This document shows, piece after piece, positions 37,311 to 45,583 of a DNA stretch of 64,000 nucleotides (position 1 is its first letter; every line of letters starts with the position of its first letter). The stretch lies in the NCBI GenBank assembly GCA_902788555.1, contig CADAKQ010000003.1, positions 1-64,000 on the forward strand, in the 5' to 3' direction. The DNA comes from an uncultured Lachnospiraceae bacterium. GTDB taxonomy: Bacteria; Bacillota; Clostridia; Lachnospirales; Lachnospiraceae. The notes beneath the pieces are model-generated. The model saw nothing but the letters and a program-made list of their open reading frames with translations. It did no database searches and was not told the DNA's origin. Both the position numbers and the translations under genes were made by a program.

Positions 37311-37919
37311 ATGAAAAATATTAAAAATAATAAAGGTTTTACTCTTGTTGAACTTATTGTTGTAATTGTAATTCTGGCAATTCTTGCTGCCATACTTGTT
37401 CCTGCGCTGCTTGGATATATTGATAAAGCAAAGAACCAGCAGGATATTCTTCAGGCGAAAAATTATCAAACGGCTATGCAGTCAGTGCTTTCAGAAATGT
37501 ATGCTAAGGATGAAGAACCGAATTATGAGCATAGAGGACTTCAGGAAAATAATGAAAATTCAACTTCATATACATGGTGGAACAGTAAATACGGGAAAAA
37601 GGTTCTGGCACTTGCGGATGAAACATCAACTCCATATATTCTTATGTTTCAGGTAGGAAGATATCCGAAGTATAAGGATTCCAATACTCATTATGCTTAT
37701 ACGGTTTACGGAGTATTTTATCAAAAGTCTGCCGATTCTGAACTCGTTATAATCCAAAATGGCGCAACCTATACTGCTGATGATTATAACGGAATAAGAG
37801 ATTATGTAATGGTAAACGGTGAAAAGATATGGACTGTGGTTTATTCTATGTCGTGTGGCAGTTATTCGACGCCTGCCGCAGCGCTTCAATCTATAGAAAA
37901 GCATCAGCATAAAAAATAA
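37311..37919 (+). CDS. Type IV pilin-like protein (class III signal peptide)
   Basis: 202 residues beginning MKNIKNNKGFTLVELIVVIV. This is a prepilin peptidase site (cleavage after Gly9, Phe at +1, Glu at +5) followed by the hydrophobic helix shared by type IV pilins and competence pseudopilins. The rest is a beta-rich soluble domain with only one cysteine visible (near SCGSY). No pilus assembly genes are near, so the assembly machinery must be elsewhere. RBS AAGGAGG; a terminator follows at 37959. Confidence 0.87.
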   Translation: MKNIKNNKGFTLVELIVVIVILAILAAILVPALLGYIDKAKNQQDILQAKNYQTAMQSVLSEMYAKDEEPNYEHRGLQENNENSTSYTWWNSKYGKKVLALADETSTPYILMFQVGRYPKYKDSNTHYAYTVYGVFYQKSADSELVIIQNGATYTADDYNGIRDYVMVNGEKIWTVVYSMSCGSYSTPAAALQSIEKHQHKK

Positions 37920-37958
37920 ATTATATTTATGATTGAATAAATAATTGTTTGTTTATAG

Positions 37959-37987
37959 TATATCGTCCTTTCGGGGACGATATATTT
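37959..37987 (+). terminator. Intrinsic terminator after the pilin-like gene
   Basis: TATATCGTCC / GGACGATATA stem with a short loop, followed by TTT. Of moderate strength. Confidence 0.7.
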
Positions 37988-38153
37988 GCTTTGTTTGTGT
38001 ATTTTTTAAAATACAATTTTTTCGTCCAAAAATATTTACAAAAATCCCCATAGATGATATATTGCACGTGGATGGTATTCGAATATGCGGTTTATTAAAC
38101 TGTATGAGAAACTGTACCGGAAATTTAATATCAGTTCATAAAGGAGAAATGCT

Positions 38154-39014
38154 ATGAAGGTTGGATTTATCGGTGCCGGCAAGATGGGATTTACTCTGGG
38201 AAAGCATATGACCGACCACGGTATTACGGTTGGCGGTTATTACAGCAAAACCCTAAAGAGCGCTATGGAGGCGGCCGAATTCACAAATTCTCATTGCTAT
38301 CAGTCCTTAACTGAACTTGTAAATGGTAATGATATCATATTTATCACGGTTCCTGACGGGCAGATTGCTGTTATGGCGGATACGTTGAACAGACTTGATG
38401 CGGACTTATCAGGCAAGATAATATGTCATACCAGTGGGGCTCTTTCCTCACAGGTTTTTTCTGGTATGGATAGCCAGGTGTATGGTTATTCGATACATCC
38501 TATATATGCAGTCAATTCAAAGACTGAGTCATATATAAATTTCAATCAGGCTTATATAACAATTGAAGGAAATGAGGCACGGATTAATGTGATGACGGAT
38601 ATGTTTAAGGGTATGGGTCATCAGGTTAAAATAATAAGTGCAAAGGATAAGGTTAAATATCATGGAGCTGCTGTTTTTGCAAGCAATCTTGTAATCGGAC
38701 TTTATCATAAGAGTATGAAGCTTATGATGGATTGCGGATTCTCTGAAGCAGAAGCGGAAGAAGCCCTCAAGCCGTTATTTGAAAATAATGCAAACAATCT
38801 TATCAAAAAAGGCTGTGCGGATGCATTAACCGGACCGGTTGAGCGATGTGACACCGAGACGGTAAGAAAGCACCTTGAAGCCCTTTTGGATAATCCTGAC
38901 GAGCTTGACATTTACAGGCTTTTGTCAAGAGAACTGGTTGAGATAGCGGATATGAAGCATAAAGCTTCACCTGACTATGATTATGACGCGATGAAAGGAC
39001 TGCTTAATCTATAG
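38154..39014 (+). CDS. Rossmann-fold/DUF2520 dehydrogenase-like protein
   Basis: 286 residues. The N-terminal NAD(P)-binding Rossmann domain starts VGFIGAGKMGFTLGKHM and has ITVPDGQIAVMAD and CHTSGALSS. The C-terminal DUF2520 helical domain contains YHGAAVFASNLVIGLY and LTGPVERCDTETVRKHL. The fold matches 6-phosphogluconate/ketopantoate reductase relatives. It sits directly before panB and panC, and no panE is seen in the window, so a role as ketopantoate reductase or in a related step is plausible but unproven. RBS AAAGGAGA. Confidence 0.88.
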   Translation: MKVGFIGAGKMGFTLGKHMTDHGITVGGYYSKTLKSAMEAAEFTNSHCYQSLTELVNGNDIIFITVPDGQIAVMADTLNRLDADLSGKIICHTSGALSSQVFSGMDSQVYGYSIHPIYAVNSKTESYINFNQAYITIEGNEARINVMTDMFKGMGHQVKIISAKDKVKYHGAAVFASNLVIGLYHKSMKLMMDCGFSEAEAEEALKPLFENNANNLIKKGCADALTGPVERCDTETVRKHLEALLDNPDELDIYRLLSRELVEIADMKHKASPDYDYDAMKGLLNL

Positions 39015-39092
39015 TAAGGAACGTAAATAACGTTCCGACAGCACTGCACTTGACAATGCTTGGGTGTAACGGATATATAGGAGGTAAATATT

Positions 39093-39920
39093 ATGAAAAA
39101 AACAGTTTTAACATTTGCAAAGGCTAAGGAAAACGGTGAGAAGCTTACAATGCTTACAGCCTATGATTATTCAACGGCTAAGCTTATCGACCAGGCAGGT
39201 ATTGATGCTATTTTGGTCGGCGATTCACTGGGAAATGTAATGCTCGGTTACGAGGATACATTATCCGTTACGGTTGATGACATGATTCATCATGGTGCTG
39301 CTGTTGCCAGAGGAGCAAAGGAAGCACTTGTAGTTATAGATATGCCTTTTATGTCATATCAGACATCGGTTTACGATGCTGTTGTGAATGCAGGAAGGCT
39401 TATGAAGGAAGGACGCGCACAGGCTGTCAAGCTTGAGGGTGGTGTAGAGGTTGCACCACAGATTAAGGCTATAGTCGATGCGGGAATTCCGGTTATGGCA
39501 CATATAGGACTTACACCACAGAGTATAAATGCATTTGGCGGATTTAAGGTTCAGGGAAAGAGCGAGGCACAGGCTAAAAAGCTTATCGAGGATGCTCTTG
39601 CAGTACAGGAAGCGGGAGCATTTGCAGTAACTTTGGAGTGCGTACCTGAGAAGCTTGCAACTCTTGTTACCAAGAAGCTTTATATCCCAACTATAGGAAT
39701 TGGAGCGGGAGCAGGCTGCGACGGACAGGTGCTTGTATATGCAGATATGCTTGGTATGTTTTCAGACTTCACACCGAAGTTTGTTAAGAGATTTGCCGAG
39801 ACGGGACAGCTTATGACGGATGCCTTCAAGGCTTATATCGAAGAGGTAAAGGCAGGCACTTATCCTGAAGCAAAGCATACCTACGCAATAGATGACGATG
39901 TAATTGAAAAGTTATACTAA
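39093..39920 (+). CDS. panB: 3-methyl-2-oxobutanoate hydroxymethyltransferase
   Basis: A 275-residue TIM-barrel enzyme forming ketopantoate from ketoisovalerate and methylene-THF. Signatures: [34 protein letters not shown] with metal-binding Asp, [17 protein letters not shown] with catalytic-site residues, and [16 protein letters not shown]. First committed step of pantothenate synthesis. RBS AGGAGGTAA. Followed by hairpin element C. Confidence 0.97.
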   Translation: MKKTVLTFAKAKENGEKLTMLTAYDYSTAKLIDQAGIDAILVGDSLGNVMLGYEDTLSVTVDDMIHHGAAVARGAKEALVVIDMPFMSYQTSVYDAVVNAGRLMKEGRAQAVKLEGGVEVAPQIKAIVDAGIPVMAHIGLTPQSINAFGGFKVQGKSEAQAKKLIEDALAVQEAGAFAVTLECVPEKLATLVTKKLYIPTIGIGAGAGCDGQVLVYADMLGMFSDFTPKFVKRFAETGQLMTDAFKAYIEEVKAGTYPEAKHTYAIDDDVIEKLY

Positions 39921-39922
39921 AA

Positions 39923-40146
39923 GTGACATAGGGCGTGAGCCTTGTCACAATGGATATATTTTTTGAGATTGCTCGTTTTGACTAATCCCAACGCAGACAC
40001 GTTCTCACTCGGTTTTTAACGTAGCGGTACTAAGCTCGGGTATCCTCGCTAAGTACCGACGTTAAAAAACGGTCTGCTTATGGGATTGTCAAAACTCACA
40101 ATCAAATATAGTTTATTAAAATGTGACAAGGCTCACGCCTGTGTTA
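39923..40146. repeat. Large nested hairpin element, copy C
   Basis: About 224 bp between panB and panC. The outer arms pair through GCGTGAGCCTTGTCAC / GTGACAAGGCTCACGC, then TGAGATTG / CAATC and TTTTGACTAATCCCA / TGGGATTGTCAAAA. The core is in minus orientation (GACACGTTCTCACTCGG) with GCGGTACTAAGCTCG / CGCTAAGTACCGACG. Confidence 0.88.
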
Positions 40147-40170
40147 CATTATGAATGGAGGAAAACGGAT

Positions 40171-41019
40171 ATGGAAATCGTATCAACTATAAAGGAAGTA
40201 AGAGACAGAGTTAAAGCGTGGAGAAAGGAAGGACTTACAGTCGGACTTGTACCGACTATGGGATATCTTCACGAAGGGCATAAAAGTCTTATAGATAAGG
40301 CGGTTTCACAAAATGACCGCGTGGTTGTCAGTGTATTTGTAAATCCTATGCAGTTTGGACCGACAGAGGATCTTGCCAGCTATCCGAGAGATCTGGATGC
40401 TGATGCTAAGCTTTGCGAGGCAGCAGGCGCAGCCCTTATCTTTCATCCGGAGCCGGAGGAAATGTATGATGAGGGATTTTGCTCCTTCGTTGATATGACA
40501 GGACTTACCGAGGCACTTTGCGGACTATCAAGACCGGTACATTTCAGAGGAGTTTGTACGGTTGTAAATAAGCTTTTCAATATAGTTACACCTGACAGAG
40601 CATATTTCGGTGAGAAGGATGCACAGCAGCTTGCAGTGGTTAAGCGTATGGTCAAGGATTTAAATATGGATATCGAGATAGTAGGATGTCCGATTATAAG
40701 AGAAGCAGACGGACTTGCAAAGAGTTCTAGAAATACCTACCTTTCACCAAAGTCAAGAGAGGCAGCCCTTGTTTTAAGCCGTTCCATATTTATGGCTAAG
40801 AAGATGGTAGAAGACGGCGAGCGTGACGCAGCAAAGGTAAAGAAGGCTATGAGAGAGCTTATCGAAGCAGAACCACTTGCTAACATAGATTATGTAGAAA
40901 TCGTTGATGTTAATACTATGAAGAGCATAGACACCATAAAGGGAGAAATCCTCTGTGCAATCGCTGTCAACATAGGCGGTGAGGCAAGACTCATAGATAA
41001 CTTTATGGCAACAATATAA
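40171..41019 (+). CDS. panC: Pantothenate synthetase
   Basis: A 282-residue ATP-dependent ligase joining pantoate and beta-alanine. Signatures: LVPTMGYLHEGHKSLI with the HIGH-like motif, NPMQFGPTEDLASYPRD, FGEKDAQQLAVVKRMV with KMSKS-like function, and SSRNTYLS. Start at ATG 40171 (MEIVSTIKEVRD) behind GGAGGAAAA; an upstream in-frame TTG or ATG would place the N-terminus inside hairpin element C. Complete. Confidence 0.97.
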   Translation: MEIVSTIKEVRDRVKAWRKEGLTVGLVPTMGYLHEGHKSLIDKAVSQNDRVVVSVFVNPMQFGPTEDLASYPRDLDADAKLCEAAGAALIFHPEPEEMYDEGFCSFVDMTGLTEALCGLSRPVHFRGVCTVVNKLFNIVTPDRAYFGEKDAQQLAVVKRMVKDLNMDIEIVGCPIIREADGLAKSSRNTYLSPKSREAALVLSRSIFMAKKMVEDGERDAAKVKKAMRELIEAEPLANIDYVEIVDVNTMKSIDTIKGEILCAIAVNIGGEARLIDNFMATI

Positions 41020-41059
41020 TTTTATATATTTTTAATAACTTTTTAGAAAAAACTAAATT

Positions 41060-41195
41060 GGTATCTTTGATTTTGATAATTCATAAGCAGGTACTTTGAA
41101 CACGCCGGTACTTAACGAGCTTGCGAGTTTAGTACCGCTGCGTGTGAGAGTAGCGAGAGCGTGCCTGCGATGAATTAATCAAAATCAAAGATACC
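41060..41195 (+). repeat. Large nested hairpin element, copy D
   Basis: 136 bp between panC and panD. Outer arm GGTATCTTTGATTTTGAT pairs perfectly with ATCAAAATCAAAGATACC, then AATTCAT / ATGAATT. The core is in plus orientation: GCAGGTACTTTGAACACG on the left, TTAGTACCGCTGCGTGT and GAGAGTAGCGAGAGCG on the right. The cleanest copy of the family. Confidence 0.92.
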
Positions 41196-41214
41196 TGAAA
41201 GAAAAGAGGAAAAA

Positions 41215-41610
41215 ATGATATTAGATGTCCTTAAAAGTAAAATTCATAGAGCTACGGTCATACAGGCGGATGTGGATTATGTCGGAAGCATAACCATAGA
41301 CGAGGCGCTTATGGAAGCTGCCGGAATATATGAATACGAGAAGGTTCAGGTGGTGGATGTAAATAACGGCAACCGGCTTGAAACCTATGTTATCGCAGGC
41401 GAAAAAGGCAGTGGGATGATATGCCTTAACGGTGCAGCTGCAAGGCTTGTAGATATAGGCGATAAGGTTATCATAATGTGCTATGCCCAGATGACACCTG
41501 AAGAGGCAAAGGATAATAAGCCTTATGTAGTATTTGTGGATGATAATAACAAAATTTCAAATGTATCAAGATATGAGAAGCATGGACTTCTTACGGAAGA
41601 TTTTATGTAG
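41215..41610 (+). CDS. panD: Aspartate 1-decarboxylase
   Basis: A 131-residue pyruvoyl enzyme producing beta-alanine from aspartate. The self-cleavage site is the Gly-Ser in DYVGSITID (Ser near residue 25), which becomes the pyruvoyl group. Other landmarks: [33 protein letters not shown], and [11 protein letters not shown]. Standard length. RBS AAGAGGAAAA. Supplies panC with its second substrate. Confidence 0.97.
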   Translation: MILDVLKSKIHRATVIQADVDYVGSITIDEALMEAAGIYEYEKVQVVDVNNGNRLETYVIAGEKGSGMICLNGAAARLVDIGDKVIIMCYAQMTPEEAKDNKPYVVFVDDNNKISNVSRYEKHGLLTEDFM

Positions 41611-41627
41611 GAACGGGGGTGCCGCGT

Positions 41628-42818
41628 ATGCTAAAAGGAAAAACAGTTGTACTCGGAGTAACAGGAAGTATAGCAGCTTATAAAATTGCCAATCTGGCAA
41701 GCATGCTGGTTAAATTAAATGCCGATGTTCAAGTCATAATGACTAAAAATGCAACCAATTTTATTAATCCAATTACCTTTGAAACTCTGACGGGTAATAA
41801 ATGTCTTGTGGATACCTTTGACAGAAATTTCCAGTACAGTGTTGAGCATGTAGCGCTTGCAAAAAAAGCGGCTGTTGTTATGATAGCTCCTGCTTCTGCC
41901 AATGTTATAGGCAAGATTGCAAACGGTATAGCTGACGATATGCTTACTACTACCGTTATGGCATGCAAATGCAAGAAGCTTATCGCTCCTGCCATGAATA
42001 CCAATATGTTTGAAAATCCTATCCTGCAGGATAACCTTAAGAAGCTTGAACATTACGGTATGGAGATTGTATCACCTGCAAGCGGAAGACTTGCATGCGG
42101 TGATGTGGGTGCCGGAAAGCTTCCGAGTGAAGAGGTTTTGCTTGATTATATATTAAAAGAGATAAAGCACGAAAAGGACCTGGCAGGCAAGACAGTGCTT
42201 GTAACTGCCGGACCGACTCAGGAGGCTATAGATCCTGTAAGATATATAACCAATCATTCATCAGGTAAGATGGGTTATGCAATTGCAAGAAATGCTATGG
42301 AAAGAGGTGCAAGAGTTATCCTTATATCAGGTGTAACCGCTATAGCACCACCGCCATTTGTAGAGGTGGTAAATATTGTAAGCGCGGCAGATATGTATGA
42401 TGCTGTTATGAAGTATAAGGACGAGTCGGATATCATTATCAAATCCGCAGCAGTAGCGGACTATACACCGATTACTGTTGCTGATGAAAAAATCAAGAAA
42501 AAGGATGATGATATGAGTATCCCTCTTGGCAGAACCAAGGACATCCTTAAGGAGCTTGGAGCTACTAAACGCGAGGGACAGATTATCTGCGGATTTTCCA
42601 TGGAAACCGAGAATCTTATCGAGAATTCAAGAGCAAAGCTTGATAAGAAAAATGTAGATATGATAGCTGCCAACAGTCTTAGGGTTGAGGGTGCAGGCTT
42701 TGGAACGGATACAAATGTAATTACACTTATAACAAGAGAGGATACTACCGAGCTTCCTATAATGAGCAAGGATGAGGCTGCAGGAAAGATACTTGATAAG
42801 ATAATTGAGATGATTTAA
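41628..42818 (+). CDS. coaBC: Bifunctional phosphopantothenoylcysteine synthetase/decarboxylase
   Basis: About 396 residues. The N-terminal flavoprotein decarboxylase half (CoaC) has LGVTGSIAAYK, the histidine region VEHVALAKKA, IAPASANVIGKIANGIADD and PAMNTNMFENP. The C-terminal synthetase half (CoaB) has VTAGPTQEAIDPVRYITN, HSSGKMGYAIA, KSAAVADYTP and ICGFSMETENL. It completes the run from pantothenate toward 4'-phosphopantetheine, except pantothenate kinase. ATG 41628 chosen (GGGGG eight bases upstream); GTG 41619 is also possible. Confidence 0.96.
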   Translation: MLKGKTVVLGVTGSIAAYKIANLASMLVKLNADVQVIMTKNATNFINPITFETLTGNKCLVDTFDRNFQYSVEHVALAKKAAVVMIAPASANVIGKIANGIADDMLTTTVMACKCKKLIAPAMNTNMFENPILQDNLKKLEHYGMEIVSPASGRLACGDVGAGKLPSEEVLLDYILKEIKHEKDLAGKTVLVTAGPTQEAIDPVRYITNHSSGKMGYAIARNAMERGARVILISGVTAIAPPPFVEVVNIVSAADMYDAVMKYKDESDIIIKSAAVADYTPITVADEKIKKKDDDMSIPLGRTKDILKELGATKREGQIICGFSMETENLIENSRAKLDKKNVDMIAANSLRVEGAGFGTDTNVITLITREDTTELPIMSKDEAAGKILDKIIEMI

Positions 42819-42852
42819 AAACTATATATTATAAATATTTTTAATTATTTTC

Positions 42853-42897
42853 AAAAAGCTTGCAAAATCTTGAATACAGGAGATTGTGAGCTTTTTT
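42853..42897 (+). terminator. Intrinsic terminator after coaBC
   Basis: AAAAAGCTTGC / GTGAGCTTTTTT with an inner AAATCT/AGATT stem. Marks the end of the pantothenate/CoA block. The rest of the 315-base gap holds only a promoter near 43000. Confidence 0.75.
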
Positions 42898-42987
42898 AAG
42901 ATAAAATCCTTTTACCATTTATTTGTCTATATGATTAAATATAAAATAATGTGTTACTTTCTAATTATAGAATTGTTTAATTTACAA

Positions 42988-43016
42988 TTGAAAAACATGA
43001 GATAGATTGATATAAT
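42988..43016 (+). promoter_or_regulatory. Promoter for the AlbA_2-type gene
   Basis: TTGAAA, 17 bases, TATAAT, about 118 bases before the start codon. Confidence 0.65.
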
Positions 43017-43133
43017 TTGAATCATAGTGAAATATCTTAAATAGAGGCTGAATGTCATTTGTTAATGGTGTATATAATTATGATTATTTACAGGGTATTT
43101 TATGTGATAAGTAAAACGGAAAGAAGGTATTAG

Positions 43134-44828
43134 ATGGCAATCCCAACAAACATAAAAAACTTATTGTCTGGAAATGTGGTAGAATGGGCAAGAATTGAAT
43201 TTAAAGAGACATGGGATGCTGCAGCATCTTTGAAGACCATTTGCGCATTTGCAAATGATCTTGATAATTGGGGCGGTGGTTATATTGTAATAGGAATAGA
43301 GGAGAAAGATGGTAGACCGATATATCCGTTGCTTGGAGTACCTAAAGATAAATTAGATAGGTATCAAAAGGAAATTTATGAAAAATGTAAGCTTATTAGA
43401 CCTTCGTATACTCCGATTATAGGTGTTGAATCGTATGAGGACAAGCAGTTTATTGTTATATGGTGTCCCGGTGGTGATAACAGACCATATTCTTCTCCCA
43501 AAACTATGGGGAAAGAGAATAAAGAACGAATTCATTATATTCGAAAGTCTTCAAATACAGTAAAACCAACAGATGATGAGGAAAAAGATTTATTTAATCT
43601 TGCTAATAGAGTACCTTTTGATGATCGTATTAATCATAATGCAGAAATATCTGAATTGAATATTACAATTATTCAAAGTTACTTAAAGGAAATTAATAGT
43701 TCCTTGTATGAGAAATCTAAAACAGGGGATTTTATTGAAGTGTGTCAAGACATGAATATTGTTAGTACACTTCCTGAATATATAAAACCTAAAAATGTTG
43801 GACTGATGTTTTTTAGTATAGATCCGGAGAAGTTTTTTCCATATGCCCAAATTGATGTGGTTCAATTTCCTGAAGGTTTGGGTGGAAATGATATTATTGA
43901 AAAAACATTTAAAGGACCGCTGCATCAGCAATTGCGTGATGCACTGCAATATATTCAGAATGTAATCATTACGGAAAAGGTTGAAAAGCATCCGGACAGA
44001 GCGGAAGCAGATCGATTCTTCAATTATCCTTATGCAGCTGTGGAAGAAGCACTGTCAAATGCAGTTTATCATCGAGCATATGACGAGAGAGAGTCAATTG
44101 AGGTACGTGTTGAAAATGACAGAATAGAAATTGTGAGTTTCCCTGGACCTGATCGTTCTGTAACGATTGAAGGTTTAAAAAATTATCGTGTATCTAATCG
44201 ACGCTACAGGAATAGACGTATTGGCGATTTTCTGAAAGAGCTGCATCTTACTGAAGGAAGAAACACTGGATTTAAGAAAATAATTGATGCACTTGAAGCA
44301 AATGGTTCGCCAAAACCAGAATTTGAAACAGATGAGGATAGAAGTTATTTTATTACGAGATTGTTTATACATGAGAAATTTAGAGATGATTTTAATGAGA
44401 AATTAAAAAGGAGCCAAAAAGGAGCCGAAAAGGAGCCGAAAAAAGGAGCCGAAAAGGAGCCGAAAAAAGGAGCCGAAAAAGAACTGAAAAAAAACCGAAA
44501 AGGAGCCGAAAAGGAGCCGAAAAAAGGAATTGAAAAGGAGCCGAAAAAAGGAGCCGAAAAAGAACTGAAAAAAAACCGAAAAGGAGCTGGAAAGGAGCCG
44601 AAAAAAGGAACCGAAAAAAGGAGCCAAAATGGAGCTGAACGAAAACAAGTAATCTTGAGATTACTATCAGATGATCCGACACTAACGCAAAGTCGGTTAA
44701 TGGTTCTGATGAATTTGACACGAAAACAGGTACAGAAGTATATGAATGAATTACGGGAAGAAGGTTTTCTTATTAGAGAGGGAACTAATAGAAATGGCCG
44801 ATGGATAGTAAAAATGAAAAAACAATGA
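43134..44828 (+). CDS. AlbA_2/RecG-like putative regulator with low-complexity repeat
   Basis: 564 residues. The N-terminal AlbA_2 (divergent AAA-4) domain spans residues about 12-140, with EWARIEFKETWD, ICAFANDLDNWGGGYIVIGI and HYIRKSSNTVKPTDDE. A HATPase-like C-terminal region follows near 300-400 (AAVEEALSNAVYHRAYDERE, then RIEIVSFPGPD and HLTEGRNTGFKKI). Next is a Lys/Glu/Pro repeat region at about 425-505 (GAEKEPKK units), and finally a winged helix (LTQSRLMVLMNLTRKQVQKY). The family is widespread and its function not settled; transcription control is often assumed. RBS GAAAGAAGG. The repeat is unusual in length. Confidence 0.82.
   Translation: MAIPTNIKNLLSGNVVEWARIEFKETWDAAASLKTICAFANDLDNWGGGYIVIGIEEKDGRPIYPLLGVPKDKLDRYQKEIYEKCKLIRPSYTPIIGVESYEDKQFIVIWCPGGDNRPYSSPKTMGKENKERIHYIRKSSNTVKPTDDEEKDLFNLANRVPFDDRINHNAEISELNITIIQSYLKEINSSLYEKSKTGDFIEVCQDMNIVSTLPEYIKPKNVGLMFFSIDPEKFFPYAQIDVVQFPEGLGGNDIIEKTFKGPLHQQLRDALQYIQNVIITEKVEKHPDRAEADRFFNYPYAAVEEALSNAVYHRAYDERESIEVRVENDRIEIVSFPGPDRSVTIEGLKNYRVSNRRYRNRRIGDFLKELHLTEGRNTGFKKIIDALEANGSPKPEFETDEDRSYFITRLFIHEKFRDDFNEKLKRSQKGAEKEPKKGAEKEPKKGAEKELKKNRKGAEKEPKKGIEKEPKKGAEKELKKNRKGAGKEPKKGTEKRSQNGAERKQVILRLLSDDPTLTQSRLMVLMNLTRKQVQKYMNELREEGFLIREGTNRNGRWIVKMKKQ
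44408..44638 (+). repeat. In-gene purine-rich tandem repeat array
   Basis: About 230 bp built from GGAGCCGAAAA units of 11-13 bases, with a higher-order period of about 82 bases (the GAACTGAAAAAAAACC block occurs near 44480 and 44562). Alternate units are read in different frames (G-A-E-K and K-E-P-K). Runs of up to eight A are present. Copy number and frame could change by slippage. Confidence 0.9.
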
Positions 44829-44877
44829 TATGGATTATGTAAAAAATTATAGTATTATTTCATAAAGGGGGGTAAAA

Positions 44878-44898
44878 TAGTCCACAAGTTGTGGACTA
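44878..44898. promoter_or_regulatory. Palindrome, possible operator
   Basis: Ten-base arms TAGTCCACAA / TTGTGGACTA around a single G. No T-run follows. It lies between the AlbA_2-type gene and the yqeY-like gene and may bind a dimeric regulator. Confidence 0.45.
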
Positions 44899-44955
44899 AA
44901 TAGAAAATGATTATTCAAATGTTATATAAAAAATAAAGGAAAAGAGGTAAAAACA

Positions 44956-45393
44956 ATGCAATTTGATACTTTACAAAAGGACATGATAGCAGCTATGAAG
45001 GCACGTGATAAGGCAAGAAAGGATGCCATATCATCCTTGGTTTCAGATGTAAAAAAGGCTGCCATAGATGCAGGAACAAGAGATGACATAAAGGATGAGC
45101 TTGTTGACCAGGTTATACTTAAATCCTTAAAGACCGCAAAGGAACAGCTTGACAGCTGTCCGGCAGATAGAACAGACCTTAAGGAGGAGTATCAGTTCAG
45201 ATATGATGTAATTAAGGAATACGCTCCACAGATGATGGGCAAGGATGAGATTAAGAAATTCCTTAATGACAATTTTTCCGAGGTTATAGCAAGCAAGAAT
45301 AAGGGACAGATTATGAAAGAGGTTATGCCTGCCCTTAAGGGAAAGGCTGACGGAAAGCTTATAAATACTATCGTGGCAGAGTTGTGTAAATAA
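44956..45393 (+). CDS. GatB/YqeY domain protein
   Basis: 145 residues of the YqeY family, related to the tRNA-binding tail of GatB in the Glu-tRNA(Gln) amidotransferase. Features: LQKDMIAAMKARDKARKDAI at the start, EEYQFRYDVIKEYAPQMMGK in the middle, and GQIMKEVMPALKGKADGKLI at the end. The function of free YqeY proteins is uncertain; many bacteria carry one near rpsU. Here it stands alone just before the glnN leader. RBS AAAGAGGTAA. Confidence 0.92.
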   Translation: MQFDTLQKDMIAAMKARDKARKDAISSLVSDVKKAAIDAGTRDDIKDELVDQVILKSLKTAKEQLDSCPADRTDLKEEYQFRYDVIKEYAPQMMGKDEIKKFLNDNFSEVIASKNKGQIMKEVMPALKGKADGKLINTIVAELCK

Positions 45394-45440
45394 AAAAGAG
45401 ATATTGAAAATTTCTAAATTAAAAAATTTGAAAAAAATTC

Positions 45441-45469
45441 TTGACAAATAATTTTATTTGTGCAATACT
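45441..45469 (+). promoter_or_regulatory. Promoter for glnN
   Basis: TTGACA, 17 bases, AATACT, with an extended TG (TGCAATACT). Transcription would start near 45475, a few bases before the attenuator. Confidence 0.8.
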
Positions 45470-45477
45470 ATCTCACG

Positions 45478-45525
45478 TAAAGCAAAGGCGCTTTAGAAGA
45501 TAACACTTCTAAGGCGCCCTTTTTT
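45478..45525 (+). promoter_or_regulatory. ANTAR-type attenuator in the glnN leader
   Basis: Two exclusive folds. Hairpin 1: TAAAGC / GCTTTA with hexaloop AAAGGC (484-489; A1 and G4 as in ANTAR targets). Terminator: GGCGCTTTAGAAG (487-499) with CTTCTAAGGCGCC (506-518), loop ATAACA, then T-run. The loop and 3' arm of hairpin 1 are the 5' arm of the terminator, so protein binding to hairpin 1 would allow read-through into glnN. The ANTAR protein at 62934 is the obvious candidate. Confidence 0.75.
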
Positions 45526-45583
45526 ATTTCCATATAAAAAAATATTAAGCCGAATGTCGGTGAATGAAAGAGAGGTTTTTGCT

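Noticed and set aside
37945-38157. Short plus-strand frame of 70 codons after the pilin-like gene
   Set aside because: It contains the pilin terminator and runs into the start of the DUF2520 gene, has no ribosome site and a random-looking sequence.
39050-39078. TTGACA-N17-ATATAT promoter before panB
   Set aside because: The start site would fall inside or beyond the panB ribosome site (AGGAGGTAA), giving an mRNA without it.
44392-44721. Minus-strand Phe/Leu-rich frames opposite the AlbA_2-type gene
   Set aside because: They arise from the complement of the GAAAAGGAGCC repeat, which happens to lack stops. No translation signals.
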